From Margaritifera margaritifera (taxonomy: Eukaryota > Mollusca > Bivalvia > Unionida > Margaritiferidae), in the NCBI GenBank assembly GCA_029931535.1, contig JAQPZY010001665.1, positions 2,067,501 to 2,131,500 on the forward strand: a stretch of 64,000 nucleotides of DNA. Direction: 5' to 3'. This document shows, one piece after another, positions 37,401 through 52,400 of this stretch. Under the pieces are notes generated by a model that saw only the letters and a program-made list of their open reading frames with translations, did no database searches and was not told the DNA's origin. How positions within the stretch are numbered: the first letter of the stretch is position 1; each line of letters opens with the position of its first letter. The position numbers and the translations under genes were made by a program.

Positions 37401-40400
37401 GCTTCAGAAAATGTGAAGAATTCATTGAAAATCTGAATATTTATCCAAGGGTTTTTGCTGGACTCAGAATTTTGGCCAAAGTGACTTCTTGCTGCTGAAA
37501 TAGGGTGAATTGCTTGGAAAATAAAAGGAAGTGAGTTAGATATCAAATTTTGTCATGACAAGAAACAAATCTTCATCAACAGCTGGCGGTTTTCAGGCTC
37601 TGCAAGTTAACAAGTTTAAAATATTCAATATACAGGAGTTCCATTAATTTTTCATTTTTGAAAGTCCTGGGTTTCCATGGTTTGAAATTTGGAAGTCCCA
37701 TACCTCAAGCCTGGAAATCTCATCACTGCACTTAAGTTACCCAAAAACATATAAATTTATTACATGTTAGTCATCTCAGTATGAATATTATATAGTCTTT
37801 ATTAGTATTTAACGAAGTGAAATTCACAGATTACTAGGTCTGGTTTACATTGTTTATTTGTTGGACAATCAATTAAGGTGTTGGCTACTAAGCTTAATTC
37901 AGTTTGTGACTAGATCTAGTTAACACATTATTTCTTTGTCAGAAAATCGACAGAGGTGTTGACGAGTAAGCTTATTTGGTCATTATGTTTTCACAGTTGT
38001 TTAAACACTCTGTAGCTACAAAGCACAAGACAAAAGAGGCATGAAAGCTTATTTTCTGATCTTTTAAAAAAACACTATAATTGAGCAATTGCCTCAGGAC
38101 CTGTACTATATACATTATATCAGTCCCACACACCATGTATTTTTCACTATATTCTGTTGCCATGTCAGCACATAATACCTTTAGAACAAAATATGTGAAG
38201 CCTAGGCCTGAATTAAGAAAAAAAGATGCAAGCAAGAACAACTAACATTTATTTTCATACTCCAAGAATTTTTTGGTGACCTGATCAAATAAAACTTTTG
38301 CCTTCTGACTTTACCAGAAATGCCCATCAATTAGCTGTTACATATTTTCGAGGTAGTAAGTCAGTTTGTTGTTAAAATAATATATAATTTTTAAAAACAG
38401 TAGAGTGAAATAAAATCCTTTTGTTGGGTGAGATTGTATTTTATAGTGTTTTAAAAGAAAACAAATTACTTTTTATAAATTATTAGTTTTTAAGAGGAAA
38501 CCATTGAATCATGGAAGGATAATACTATCCCTAAAGCAGCAGCAAATCTGAGACCAAAAATGATACATTTTCCGATATAATTAACAACTAAGTATATCAG
38601 TCTTTTCTTTTTTATCCCAACTTGTTATATCTCCTTGGAGTGTTTTTATATTAAATTTCACAAACATTTGGCTGCCATGTTAATTTTTGGTAATTTTTGT
38701 GAAAAAAGTGTAGCAAGAACCATTAGAATTTCAGTATCTCTGATATATATATATATTAAAAATGATGTCATTACCATAACAAAAAAGAAAAAAATGCTGG
38801 AACAATTTATGCAGATAGCTTATCCATTTTACATGGCACTAAAATCATATTTAGGGCACCAGAAGATACTAAATTAGCACAAAGAATGATTTTAATGTAT
38901 GTTTCTACTGTTTCATGCCTTTAAATATAAATTGTATAACTAAAAGTCACACAAGATTCACCATTTTGGGCAGAGTATCAGTGGGTTCAATTGGAACAAT
39001 AGAGTAGGCAATGATTTATGGGAAGATGAAGTTAATTTCACTTTCTTCGAACACTGAGGCGAACATTTCTGGGACATGGGCAACTATGTTACTCAAATCA
39101 CCCCCAAGCGTGACCTCTTTTTTCCCCAAATTAAGCCAGCTCATTCTAAGCCTGATAAAAGATGGCCACCTAATTTGTCGCCAAACTTGCATTTTTCTTG
39201 CCAAAATAAATTTAAAAATTACCATATTTATTGAGAGATATTGCATTTGCTTAGTCAAGCTTATTACCACCCTTGAGGCTGTACTTCTAAAACAGTTTAA
39301 AATATACATTATATGAACACCTGTATCATTTAGATCTTGAATAAATTTGATTCTAAACAGTTTTGTAGCTTATTGTTACTATTTAATAATACTGTACTGT
39401 AGTGTTTGATCAGACTAAATAAATCAGTTTGATTTCTTGTTAGTTTACATACATGTATATATGCATGGAAAAATTTAAAAGTATGCTAAATTACAAGGTC
39501 AGTTTTACTTAGGTAAGTCTGGTCAGTGATATCAGGCCCTTCCGGTACTCTTGTTTCCTAGTGATGGACCAAGTCATTTCATAGTCACCCTAGTAAAAAT
39601 GATTTAGCTGTTTCAAAAATAAAACATACATCAGCTGTTCTTGACAAGTAGAGATTGTGTATTTATTTTTATTACTGCTTCTTTAATTTCTTTGCCTATG
39701 TTGTTTCAAAAGAAAGATGTTAATGAATTATACAAAAAATGAATACACTTGTACAGCACATTTCAGATAAGATAGATATAATCTGTCCAAACACCTGAAC
39801 TAACATTTAAACATAAAACATAAAACAATTAGGCTGCTGTAACCACTGATGTTGGGAGAAAATGTAAAGACATTCATAGACATTAGTTGCACCAAATTCA
39901 GAAAGATTACCTTATGCAGACAAATAAAGAGCTCGAACACTCTGAATTTACTACTGTATATACCTGTGAATGATGTACCGTATATACTCACATACAAGCC
40001 AATGCTAACTGCAAACTGCATAGACCCAGATCTGCCATTGCATAATGCACCGGCAGATCTGGGTGTATGCAGTTTGAAAGGACTAATCAGTAGAACAAAC
40101 AACATAGACCCTGATCTGCCAGCTCAGATCAGGGTCTATGTTGTTTGCATTTGGACCAAGATTATACACAAGTATATACAGTATTCCCAGCTACAAACAA
40201 ATATTAAAATTAAAATCTTTAATATTTGAGTATACCTCACTAAATAAGGCAGACATGTGTATTGGGGATTTTGAAAAAACTCAGAACTTAAATTGGGATT
40301 TGCCCAATCAAAACAGGTGTTGACTGAACACCTGCAAAAGATGTACTCCAAAACACCCAATTACAAACATCATAAACTCTGAGTGACAAGTTAAACATGA

Positions 40401-43400
40401 AGGGAAATCCTGTTATGACATGATTTTTGGAGTCCACAAAGTTATCATGTTATAACATGCTTGTTGGGGTCCACAAAGTCATCATGCTCTAACATGCTTG
40501 TTGGGGTCCACAGAGTCATCTTGTTATAACATGATTGTTGCAGCCACAAGGTCATCATGTTATAATATGATTGTTGGGGTCCACAAAGTCATCATGTTAT
40601 AACATGATTATTGGGGTCCACAAAGTCATCATGTTATAACATGATTGTTGGGGTCCATGGCCATGAAGGCAGCTTTTATTTAACAATTGTTGATAAAGCA
40701 GCAGCGAACAGTTGCAACAACTATTTGATGTAGGATTAATGTTGATGATTTGCAATTACCTGTTAGGTATATAAATTCATTAATGTATAAATTCAGGTGA
40801 AAAACTTATTTTCAACAATGGTATTGTTCAATGCACAGGTGTGTATGCCATTTGATTGTGCAGGCATTGGTGGTTTATTGTTCGCCTTGGATTGAAAACA
40901 ACTTGCATAATTCAGGCTCATGCTGCATTGTCTTGTAAAGTGCTAATCTGTGATTGACTTATGACATGGTGAGTTATTACCTTCATTTAAAGGAAAGAGC
41001 CAAGTACACAAGGTAATCCACAAATCAGCCATGTAGACTACGCTTAGTGCATATAATGCTCTGTATAACTGAGCCGTATACACTCACCTGTTGAGTGTAA
41101 TGCAATAAGCACTGGAATTACACAGCATTATGTTACTGAACTATATTCAGCAACACTTACACCAGCACTAGTGTACTATGTCCAGTCCACCTTGTGTGTA
41201 TTGCAGATGAGTAAATGCAGTATTTACAGTACCGTACTTAATATAATGTGCACACTGCACACTTGTAACAAATTGGGTGGGTGGGATTTTATGAGGTTAA
41301 AGATGATCACAATAAGAACACAAAAAATCTTATGTTCCCATTATGTGTAAGTTCTGAACATACTAGAGGATGGCTGTGCTGTGAACTCTTCAATTTGGAC
41401 GTGTATTCACCCTTTCCCAGTATGGATATGCCGAATTGTATCTGACCCTGAGTAAACTTTAACATTTTTGCACAGGGTTAAAAATTTTAAAAAAAGGTAT
41501 GCCACCAATTTTGCCCCACTGGTAATTCTTGTTATAAAAAAAAAGAAATGTTTATATTCTAGAAGAGTTTTAAAGAACATACATTTGTCTTTAGTTTCAC
41601 ATATAAATCATATGGGTTGATTTGGGTTTGAGAGTACACAGTTAGGCTTACTTCTAATGTGTGTCTGATAGAATATTGCTAACTCTACATAGCTGTTTTC
41701 ACTTTCTGAACTTTAGAAATAAATTATAAAAATATACGAGCTGATAACTTTTTTGTTTGTTTATATTTTAACTTTTCTTAAGTTTTCTTTTAGAAACTAG
41801 TAATGCCTAGACTATCAAAATTTCTTTCTGTATCTCAAGGACAGGCAGAGTTAGTGTACTTTGTACTATTTCAAGTACAGGTGAAGTTAGTGTACTTTTG
41901 TACTATTTCAGGGATAGGTGAAGTTAGTGTACTTTGTACAATTTCAGGGACAGGTGAAGTTAGTGTACTTTGTACTATTTCAAGGACAGGTGAAGTTAGT
42001 GTACTTTGTACTATTTCAAGGACAGGCAAAGTTAGTGTACTTTGTACTATTTCAAGGACAGGCAAAGTTAGTGTACTTTGTACTATTTCAATGACAGGCG
42101 AAGTTAATGTACTTTGTACTATTTCAAGTACATTTCCCAGCACACAGAAGTAGTCAGTTTCATCAGACAGCTCATAGATTTCCTAATAGTGATAGCAAAT
42201 AAATGTCAATCCAAGTAGGTGAAAGACATAAGTATATGTTAACATTCTCTACATCATGAGAGTTGTAAACAGGTAAAGCAAACAACTTCACACTGTGCCT
42301 TCTCACCTTTTAATGGTGCTCCAAAAGCCCAGAGCAGAACCAAAACACATGCAAGTGCCATTTTTGAGATTGTTTAAATCCACAGTGTTAAAGTAAAAGA
42401 ATCTACTGGCCAAGATTGAAAGTAAGTTCAAGAAAATTATATATGAGAGTTTTAACCAAAGTTTGGGTAGAGGAGGGGTGCACTTATTATAGCATATGTG
42501 TATATTATGTAAAATGCGTATTGGTAATTCTGCTGCTGTTATTCACCTAATGTAAATTTGAGCTTAATGCTAATGAAAACATGGATCTGAAAATATATAA
42601 TGATTGCTATGCATCATATATTTTATTAATGCATGTGTATTTTACAGATCTGGCCGCTTGTTCAGATGTGTAACTTCACTTTTGTGCCAGTACAGCACAG
42701 GTAAGCTTAGAGCTCAACAGAGCAATACATCTGCCTTTCATTGCTTGATCTTATCATACTATCGAGGGGGTTGCATAATACAATTTTATAGATCCATAAT
42801 ACACTGCATGCCATAGAAAGACTTTTCTTAAATGGCAAGGGGTTTGATTAGTAAAATTATTAAATGTGCATCAACATTACACATGGATTTAATATTGAAT
42901 CCTCATCTATATTCAGTTTCAATGAAGACTTTTAAATTTAAAAATAAAAATTAAGTGTAATTTACATACAATTATGATGTAGAGTGTAGTGATAGATCAT
43001 TTAAAATACTTATCAAGTTACAATAAAAAAAAAAAAGAATTAACTCGGTGGGATCCATGATCATTCCTGTGTTATAAAAGCTGCAGGAGTGTACCGAGGG
43101 ACTCTTTAGTGATAGATCAGTGTACATAAAGGGTGACCTTGGGTGAGACACGAGAACAAGGTTCTTGACTGGGGTATGATGTTCTTGTGGTTCTTCTCAC
43201 CTTAACATCAAGAACCTTGTTCGAGAACCATGAAGAACCACGTTCTCTGGTTGAAAACCCAAACCAACTCTGAAGCGGGAGTAGGCAAGAAGAAAGATGG
43301 CAGAACATGCTAAACATTGATCTGCCATGTGATATCAGAACATTTTCTTGGTGTTTGGGTGAAATCCCAGAGCAGGTTGCCAAAATATGGTCAAAGTATT

Positions 43401-46400
43401 TGATGGCAGTCTTGTCCTTTCCATTGTTTGAAAGAAGTGTATTGATCTTTGTATTCCAGTATGCTTATTTTGAGAAGAGGACTCTTTTTTTCCATCCATC
43501 ACTTTCTTCTTTCTGCCCAGAAGGGCTGTAATTCTTATTTCTATCCATCAGTTTCTCCTTTCTGTCTATAAGGACTGTAATTCTTATTTCAAGACATCTA
43601 TTGAGACCAAAATTTCATCAATGTAGGTACATCTTGGGATCAAGTTCTATCCAATCTAGGTTGCTCTGATCTGTTTTCCAAAATATAATATAATGTGCAC
43701 TAATTTCAATACCTTTGCTTCTGTTGCCATAAAAGTTGAAATACATGTGTATCTTGGGATAAATGTGTATTGCAAAAAGAAACTCTGTCACTGTAACCTA
43801 GTAAGATTATTTCAACTTTACTGTTGATTTCAGGGTCAACAAGTCCAAGGTCTAGGTCACTGTAACTAAAAGAAGAAAAACCATTTCTGCACAATAACAT
43901 TAGTGTTACATCACAAACCTAGACCAAACTTCGTGGATGGCTTGCACTTGGGTAACGAAGAAACCTATTAATTTTGGGGTCAAAATGTCAAAGGTCAAGG
44001 TCACTGACAAAGAATAAAAATGGTTTCAGTACAATAACATTATTTTTACATTTCAATCCTGGACCAAACTTTGTGGACAGTTTGCACTTTGGCTAACAAG
44101 GAAGCCTATCATTTTTGGGGCCAAAAGGTTCAAAGTCATAGTCGCTGAAAGAAGAAAAATGGTTACTGCAGACAAATTTAAATTATTGACCATATACATT
44201 CACCAAAGTTTGCAGATGACTTACATGTTGAGTAAGAAGTCTATTGATACTGGGGTCAAAAGGTTAAATGTCAAGGTCGCTGTGACTGAAAGAAAACAAA
44301 ATATTTGTTTTGCATAATAACTTTAGTTCTAGACCAATATGCCACATTTTCCATAGAGAGGACTACTGTACATTGAATGGTATATTATAGTAGGGTACAC
44401 AGGCAATATCCCCTACAAAAATGATGAGCTTATTTAAAGACAGTAACAAACTCGTTGAAACTTCGCACGCACGAGCCCACAATTTCACGGTATAGCACGT
44501 GGAAGCTGTATTTGGAACGATTATGAAGTCATGGTGAGTTCACAATGCGCTTATAAAAATGCAATCCTAAATCAAGCCCGCGCGAGCTTGTGATAGCACA
44601 CACGAGCTCGCAATTAGCATACAAGCTCGCAACGTACTGTCAACCAGCTCACTAAAACTTTGCATGCGTGAGCTCAAAGCAAGCTTGCAGTGAACATACA
44701 AGCTCGTGGCACGCTGTCAACCAGATAGTAGGAAGCTCGCTAAAACTTTGCACGCGATCTTGCAGCAAGCACGTGTTGATCTCACAATGAAATTGTAACA
44801 AGTTTAATATGAGCTCGCAGTTAGCTAGTTGCACTAACTGGCAGATCTTCAGCAACCTTCGCAATCCCTGGACAGCTACGTAAATAAATCCACAGTGATA
44901 TCTCAATGACTGCAAAGCATAAAAAATGAAAGAAACAAAAAACTCAAGTCTTACAGTCAAAACAAAATGCTGTTAGATGCACCAAAGTAGATTTGTTTTC
45001 CTCATCGGTGCTCAAGTTTTTATATATCTCTATGTATTGTTCCAATTCTAGAAATGGGTGAAGTTGACACCTTTTCGATGAACCAACAATCTATAGAAAA
45101 GTAATTATGACAGTAAATGTCATAAATGGAAAATGAGATTTTATTTCCATTTTTTAAGATATATTAAGAAACAAAAAAGTGGGTTTTAGAATCAAATAGG
45201 GTGAAACAATACACCTGTGCCACATATTGATACGATTCACGATACACTGCCTACGATTTGATACATTATCGATACACATATCAACTAGATGGTCTTTTCA
45301 TCTTTTTTAGGTCTGTAAATGGTAGATGGTCCCCTTTTATGGGTTGACATATTGATAGTATTTCCAGTATGCAGATTACAGACAGACCTAGACTTACCAT
45401 CTGTTCATATTCCTTTCTCATCCACAACAAGATAACAAAAATACTTTCATACTGTCAAACTTTGTTTGCTATTAATCATGCAGTTTCACTGGGGATCTCG
45501 AAAATCTATGAATAAATCAAAGGAAACAAAGTGGAAGGAATGAATACAAATTCATAATTGTTTGAAACAGTATTTATCATAATTGCTAGAAAGAGTATTT
45601 ATGAAAGTTCAACATTCTTTTGTACACTTGTGCAATATACCAGTAGTTTCTATTATAACATTTAAAAGTTTGTTAAAATTAAACCTCTCAGTAGAATACC
45701 ATGATGTACTGATATGGTGTTCCATTTCTTTTTTAATAGCACTTCATACACAAAATACATCTCATTAGCTGTTACATTCTGTCTTTTTTAAATTAAGCAT
45801 ACTGCTTTCTTTGCAATCTTGTTGCACATAGAGCAAATAAGGGAGACTTAGTGGGTGTATGATCTGGATTATATCCAATTAATTATTAAGTAAAGATTCT
45901 TGAAATTCAGGCTGATCCATAGAAAGACAAGCTCTTCAGCATAAGGAATCTCTTACAGCCATTTTCTCGAATATGTGGGAAAATCCTCAAATTTTTTCTG
46001 GATGACTTTAGACACATTTTACTTCACTTCCATATAGAAATCTATTGGGTGGGAGGTGATGTCAGATAATTCGGTTTCCCCTCTCCATCTGTTAAAATCA
46101 TACACTTTTTGATGAAAAACAAGAATGTTAGTCGTTTGAAATAAACTAAACCACCGCTTCTAAACAAATCATTTCAGAATAAATAATGCATCCTCCCCTG
46201 CTTCTTGTATGATTCAGGTACCATCCACTGAAATAGATTAGAGTACAGCAACATGTACTGTGTAACCTGGACAATAAATATAACAATTTACCTATTTGGC
46301 AAAAGTATTTAATTTTTAGTTGAACCTTCCAAAATCACTTCACAAGACTTAAAAACACCCCAAAGTATTATTCATGACTGATTCCTTTAGAGATGCTAAA

Positions 46401-49400
46401 TTTTAGTTTTACCATCCATTTTGAAAGGACTGCGACATCATATCTGTCAAATGTTTGGTACTTTACATCTAAAAAAAAAGCAATGAAATTACTCACTTAT
46501 TCCTTAAAACCCTTGAAACAGAATCACTGCCTTTTGTTTTTTTTTTAAATGACAAATATAAATATTAGAAGCATGCCTGCATGTACACAATCTCTAAACT
46601 TGGCTCAGTTCACATTCACTGCATAAAGACAATTGTAGAATTTGGTATGTGAGATGATGAAAAACAGTCTGTAACAAAAATGGAAATGAGATTGATAAGC
46701 TTGCATGTAGCTGTTTTTAGTAGACGGACAGCCTAAGGTGCATGGTTGTGATGCAGATGCTCGCACAGGTAAAAATAAAAGTCAGTACATTTATACTGTA
46801 TACAACATGCAAGATACCAACTGCATTTCTTTAACATTGCACTCGCCATTAATGACTTTATTTTTCCAAATTAAAAACGTTTGCACAGATGGAACTAGGT
46901 TTCATTTCAAATTTGTAAGGTTTGAAGGGAGTAAATAATCCTTAGCTAGATTCATAATGGACTGGAGCCAGACTATAATTTTGTCATCCTATTGTCGATA
47001 ATGGACAACAATGCATCTAGAACTGCAGTTTGGCAGGCACAGCAGTAAATAATAATGATCTGCAAAATTATAGCCGCAATAATTATGTAGAGCAAGATTA
47101 CTAAGTCATCTCATTTAACATATTAAATCATGGGCACAACAATTCTGAAATGGCTGTCCCGTAAACCAGCAAAATAAAATATAATCTTGATTTTACCGAC
47201 CAATATGATCATCTCCAAGGTTCTATGATCAGTTGCTGCATATGTATTGGTATTACTTGCAATTAAATTTCTCGAATTAATGAGCCTATTGGGACATTTC
47301 AAAACTTAAAAATAGAGCCTGTTTGAGAATGAGGGTGCCATTGTAGTCCTGTGCTAGTAGTACCTAAGAAATAAGTTATTTCAATATTTGTGATCAGTCT
47401 CCAGACTGTAAACAAGGGGAAATACCATCTCAATACCGAATTAGATCTCTGTTGCAGAAAACTACATTTCATCTTAACTGATTTTATTATTTGATTTTTT
47501 TTAAAACAAAAATTTGTCAAGCATAATTCTTTATAGAATACTGGCAGAATGGGATGAGTGTCCCTCTCTCTTTCTCTTTCATTCTCTCAAAGAAAACAAT
47601 AATTGTATACATTTTAAAGTTTTTAATAAGTATGAAAGAACTGCCAATTTTTTTCTTCTGGCAGCAGATGATAATAATAATAATAATAATTAATAATATG
47701 ATATTATTTCAGACTGTTCACAACTACACTTACAACAATAACAACAGGGACAGGTATAACATGCCTAATAAAAAAAAGCAAAAGATTCAGAACAATGGAA
47801 TTTTATAAATAATGATATTGATTTTTTTCCTCTTTTTGGGAAAAAAAGTACTCATTATTTAATTAATTCATATTGTATGGAAATGTATAATACAGAAATA
47901 AAATCACACATTTAATTTCCTTTAATTCTATGAATAATGGAGTTGTTTATTATTATTATTATTAAAAGTTTTGATATTTAACACATTAAAAAAATGTAGT
48001 ATAAATCTGGTAATAATATTAAGTATAAAAACTGGAATTACTGGAAATTAAAAGATAATCATCATGTTTTGTTTAATTTATGTCATCTTTACCATAAAAT
48101 TATTTCTTGTACATTTGCTACTGGAAATTGTTTTAAAATGCACTTTTTTGATGCCATTGTTTAAAATACATTCAATATGCTGTGCAAGTGGGGCTCTTAA
48201 ACATTAGAATCTTGTCTTTGAGTAATATTGCATTCAAAAGAAATGTCTAATTTGACAATAATCTGGATGCCCTGCTTAACATCCAACATTTGCACAGAAT
48301 ATTTAAGTCCAAATTGCTCACATGAAAACTTACATGAGAAAATCCAACTTAGGACAAATTTTATATAAGTGTTTGATCAGAATCAAAGTCTTGTCATGTG
48401 ATAACTCATATGAGAAATTAGAACTTAGCCTTATTTTCAAACATAGTCAGATGTAATGGAAGAGAATGTTTTGTAAGTTATACTTTCTCATATGCACATT
48501 CAAATTCTCACTTAAGCAAAATCTGCACATGTGAAAATTTAGTTACCTTTTCCTTGGCTCAGATCTAACAAACTGTACACATGAGCTTTCAAAGTCTACC
48601 CAATTTGCATACGTTTCTAACAAGGTTCTCATGTAGCTTATGAGCAGCTCATGTGAATTGGTGAGATTTTTCTGTACGGGAGTCTTACTAACATTTTCAG
48701 AAATTTGGGCAAAATCTGTGAAATTTCAGTGAAATATTACTGAAATTTGATGAAATACCAAAATTTCGGTAAAATAAGGACATTCCACTGAGATGCACTG
48801 AAATTTCACAAAAATTTGAGTCACATTTTCACTAGGGTGAAGCTTGTAGGTCCAACTCCACAATGGTGTCTGGACAGTAACTTTGTATGTATTGTGACAA
48901 ATTGCTGTGCTGAATTAAGTAGCTGGTTAGTGTCCTGTTGCTTGCACTGATGCTGCAAGTACTGCACCGACTTTCAGATGAACAGCTTAACCTTTTAACT
49001 TCAGTCCTTGGCAATAATGAACCAAAAAAGTGCTTTGTTTCTACAGAATTTATAAAGATGGAATTCAGTTTGAATCTTTACAGTATACTGCAGTTGAAGA
49101 ATGAAACTCATACACTGTTATGTTCTATGAAAATGATGTATCAAGAAAATTCGGCCATGTTGAGAAATATATTGAAATTTATACACAGTGTCACAGAAAT
49201 TGTGCCATTGATTGTTTGTGACAACCACAGTATTATGCAGTCATAAAGGAATTAGCAATTAATACTGAAGTTTCAATTGAAAATGGTGTGATTGAAAATC
49301 CTATTAATATAGTCCCTTTGAAATCAAATTAAGTGTAGTACAAAATAGTTCCAATTACATGTACAAGCATCAAAGACTTGTGTGTTTATATCCAATTAAA

Positions 49401-52400
49401 TGATGACAAGGACACATCTTTTGTTTGTGTCCCCCAATTCTGTTGAATATGACTGATGAATGTGCATTCATGTAGAAAATTTGGACCAGACATGTACATC
49501 CAAATTCAAGACATGAACTATATATACTGAACAAAACTTCAAATGCAGTACCATAACATTTTTGAACAACATTAACCATTATAACATGATAACATTTTTA
49601 TATTTCACCAGAGAGGTTTGTTTCCTCGAATATTTAAACAAATGAAATATAATTTATATCCAGTACTGCATACTAATTTTTGTTCTATATTCATGATGGT
49701 AGTTAAAATTGTACTTTGATATTGATTTGGTTGGTTGACATATTGCTGTACTTTCTACATTCAGCTTATTATTTTATGTATCAATTCACTCTTGTTTGTT
49801 AAAACTGATTTTATGAGCATTGCAAAAATCTTGTTCATGTTTGTATATATGTTAAAATACTGGCATATGAATTCTTTTTATTAAATTGTTGGTTTTTGTA
49901 AAAAAAAAAAAAAAAAAAATCTACCAAAACTTTTAATCAGTCATAACTTTTCACTAATGTGAGATATCAATATTCACAGGACATAGTTAAGGTTATTCAT
50001 TGATCAGCTTGTGCATTATAAATTCATTAATATTCATTAGGTACCAATAAATACATGCAATTAAGTACAATATTGGTGTAAATTGTCAACAATTTGCAAA
50101 CATATAACAACATCCACAGTACTCCTGCATAATTCCATAGGGTTAATATACCAATACAATAAAAAACTTAAATAAAATAAAATAACTAATAGACAGGGAA
50201 TTTCAGTACCTTTCCAAACATGTAAAGATTATTGATTTGATATGCAAATTAATGATTTTAGAGACAAAAAATGTTACATTATGTAGGAAATTTCTCACCA
50301 TCACTATATGCAGTTTTCCAGATGATACTTATTTATCTGCAGGGTTTGCTAGCAAGATCGCGCAAGCTTATAGTGAGCTTGCCATGAGCTATCACAAGCT
50401 CGTGCGAGCTTGATGTAGGATTGCATTTTTATAAGGGATACACCACTTCCTCCATAGTGGGGGACTACTGTACATTGGATGGTATATCATAGTAGGGTAC
50501 ACAGGCAATATACCACTTCTTCTATAGAGGGGGACTACTGTACTTTGGATGGTATATTATAGTATGGTACAGAGGCAATATCCCACTTCCTCCATAGAGG
50601 GGGACTACTGTACATTGGATGGTATATTATAGTATGGTACAGAGGCAATATCCCACTTCCTCCATAGAGGGGGACTACTGTACATTGCATGGTATATTAT
50701 AGTATGGTACAGAGGCAATATCCCACTTCTTCTATAGAGGGGGACTACTGTACTTTGGATGGTATATTATAGTATGGTACAGAGGCAATATCCCACTTCC
50801 TCCATAGAGAGGGACTACTGTACATTGGATGGTATATTATAGTATGGTACAGAGGCAATATCCCACTTCTTCTATAGAGGGGGACTACTGTACATTGGAT
50901 GGTATATTATAGTATGGTACAGAGGCAATATCCCACTTCCTCCATAGAGGGGGACTACTGTACATTGGATGGTATATTATAGTATGGTACAGAGGCAATA
51001 TCCCACTTCCTCCATAGAGGGGGACTACTGTACATTGTATGGTATATTATAGTATGGTACAGAGGCAATATCCCACTTCCTTCATAGAGGGGGACTACTG
51101 TACATTGGATGGTATATTATAGTATGGTACAGAGGCAATATCCCACTTCTATAGAGGGGGACTACTGTACATTGGATGGTATATTATAGTATGGTACAGA
51201 GGCAATATCCCACTTCTTCTATAGAGGGGGACTACTGTACATTGGATGGTATATTATAGTATGGTACAGAGGCAATATCCCACTTCCTCCATAGAGGGGG
51301 ACTACTGTACATTGGATGGTATATTATAGTATGGTACAGAGGCAATATCCCACTTCTTCTATAGAGGGGGACTACTGTACATTGGATGGTATATTATAGT
51401 ATGGTACAGAGGCAATATCCCACTTCCTCCATAAAGGGGGACTACTGTACATTGGATGGTATATTATAGTATGGTACAGAGGCAATATCCCACTTCTTCT
51501 ATAGAGGGGGACTACTGTACATTGGATGGTATATTATAGTATGGTACAGAGGCAATATCCCACTTCCTCCATAGAGGGGGACTACTGTACATTGGATGGT
51601 ATATTATAGTATGGTACAGAGGCAATATCCCACTTCCTCCATAGAGGGGGACTACTGTACATTGGATGGTATATTATAGTATGGTACAGAGGCAATATCC
51701 CACTTCTTCCATAGAGGGGGACTACTGTACATTGGATGGTATATTATAGTATGGTACAGAGGCAATATCCCACTTCTTCTATAGAGGGGGACTACTGTAC
51801 ATTGGATGGTATATTATAGTATGGTACAGAGGCAATATCCCACTTCCTCCATAACCCTTGTTACTACATTTATTTCAGGTAGGTCATAAAATGGATGGGA
51901 TAATGAAGAATATTGTTATTGTACATCAAGTACAAGAAGTAAAGAAGAGGGAATACAGTGTAATTGAAAAGGTCTTTGTTTCTATCCCTATGCATGCTGC
52001 TTTTTTGGATGCAAAGTTGGCATTGTGGAAGTGTGGAACAATATACAGCAATCTTTTTTTTATATGATGTGCCACTTCTTTTGACAATCACAGTGCAACC
52101 TTACATAACAGCCAACTCATTCTGTATGAAGCTACTTTTTGATCTTTCCATCTGTCATTTGCAAATTTTAATTCCTTTAAACAGTCACTTGCTGTAAACA
52201 GCTGAATTTTTGGCCATTTAGATGACTGTTAAAGAGAAGTTCACTGCAGTTTGAAACTCTACATCCAGTCACAAAGAGGGATTGTTACAAACATCTGAAG
52301 CTACATTATTTATGGTTTGTGGGAGCGACCATTTATGTGGGGGGAGGTGGTATTTTCTTTTACACCAGGATATTTTTTTCTTTTGTCTCAAGATAATTTA

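Noticed and set aside
48280..48660. Decayed C2H2 zinc-finger gene (LLTHMKTYMRKS-like words)
   Set aside because: No paired C-x2-C found and histidine spacing not kept; could be chance in a CATATGAG-rich stretch.
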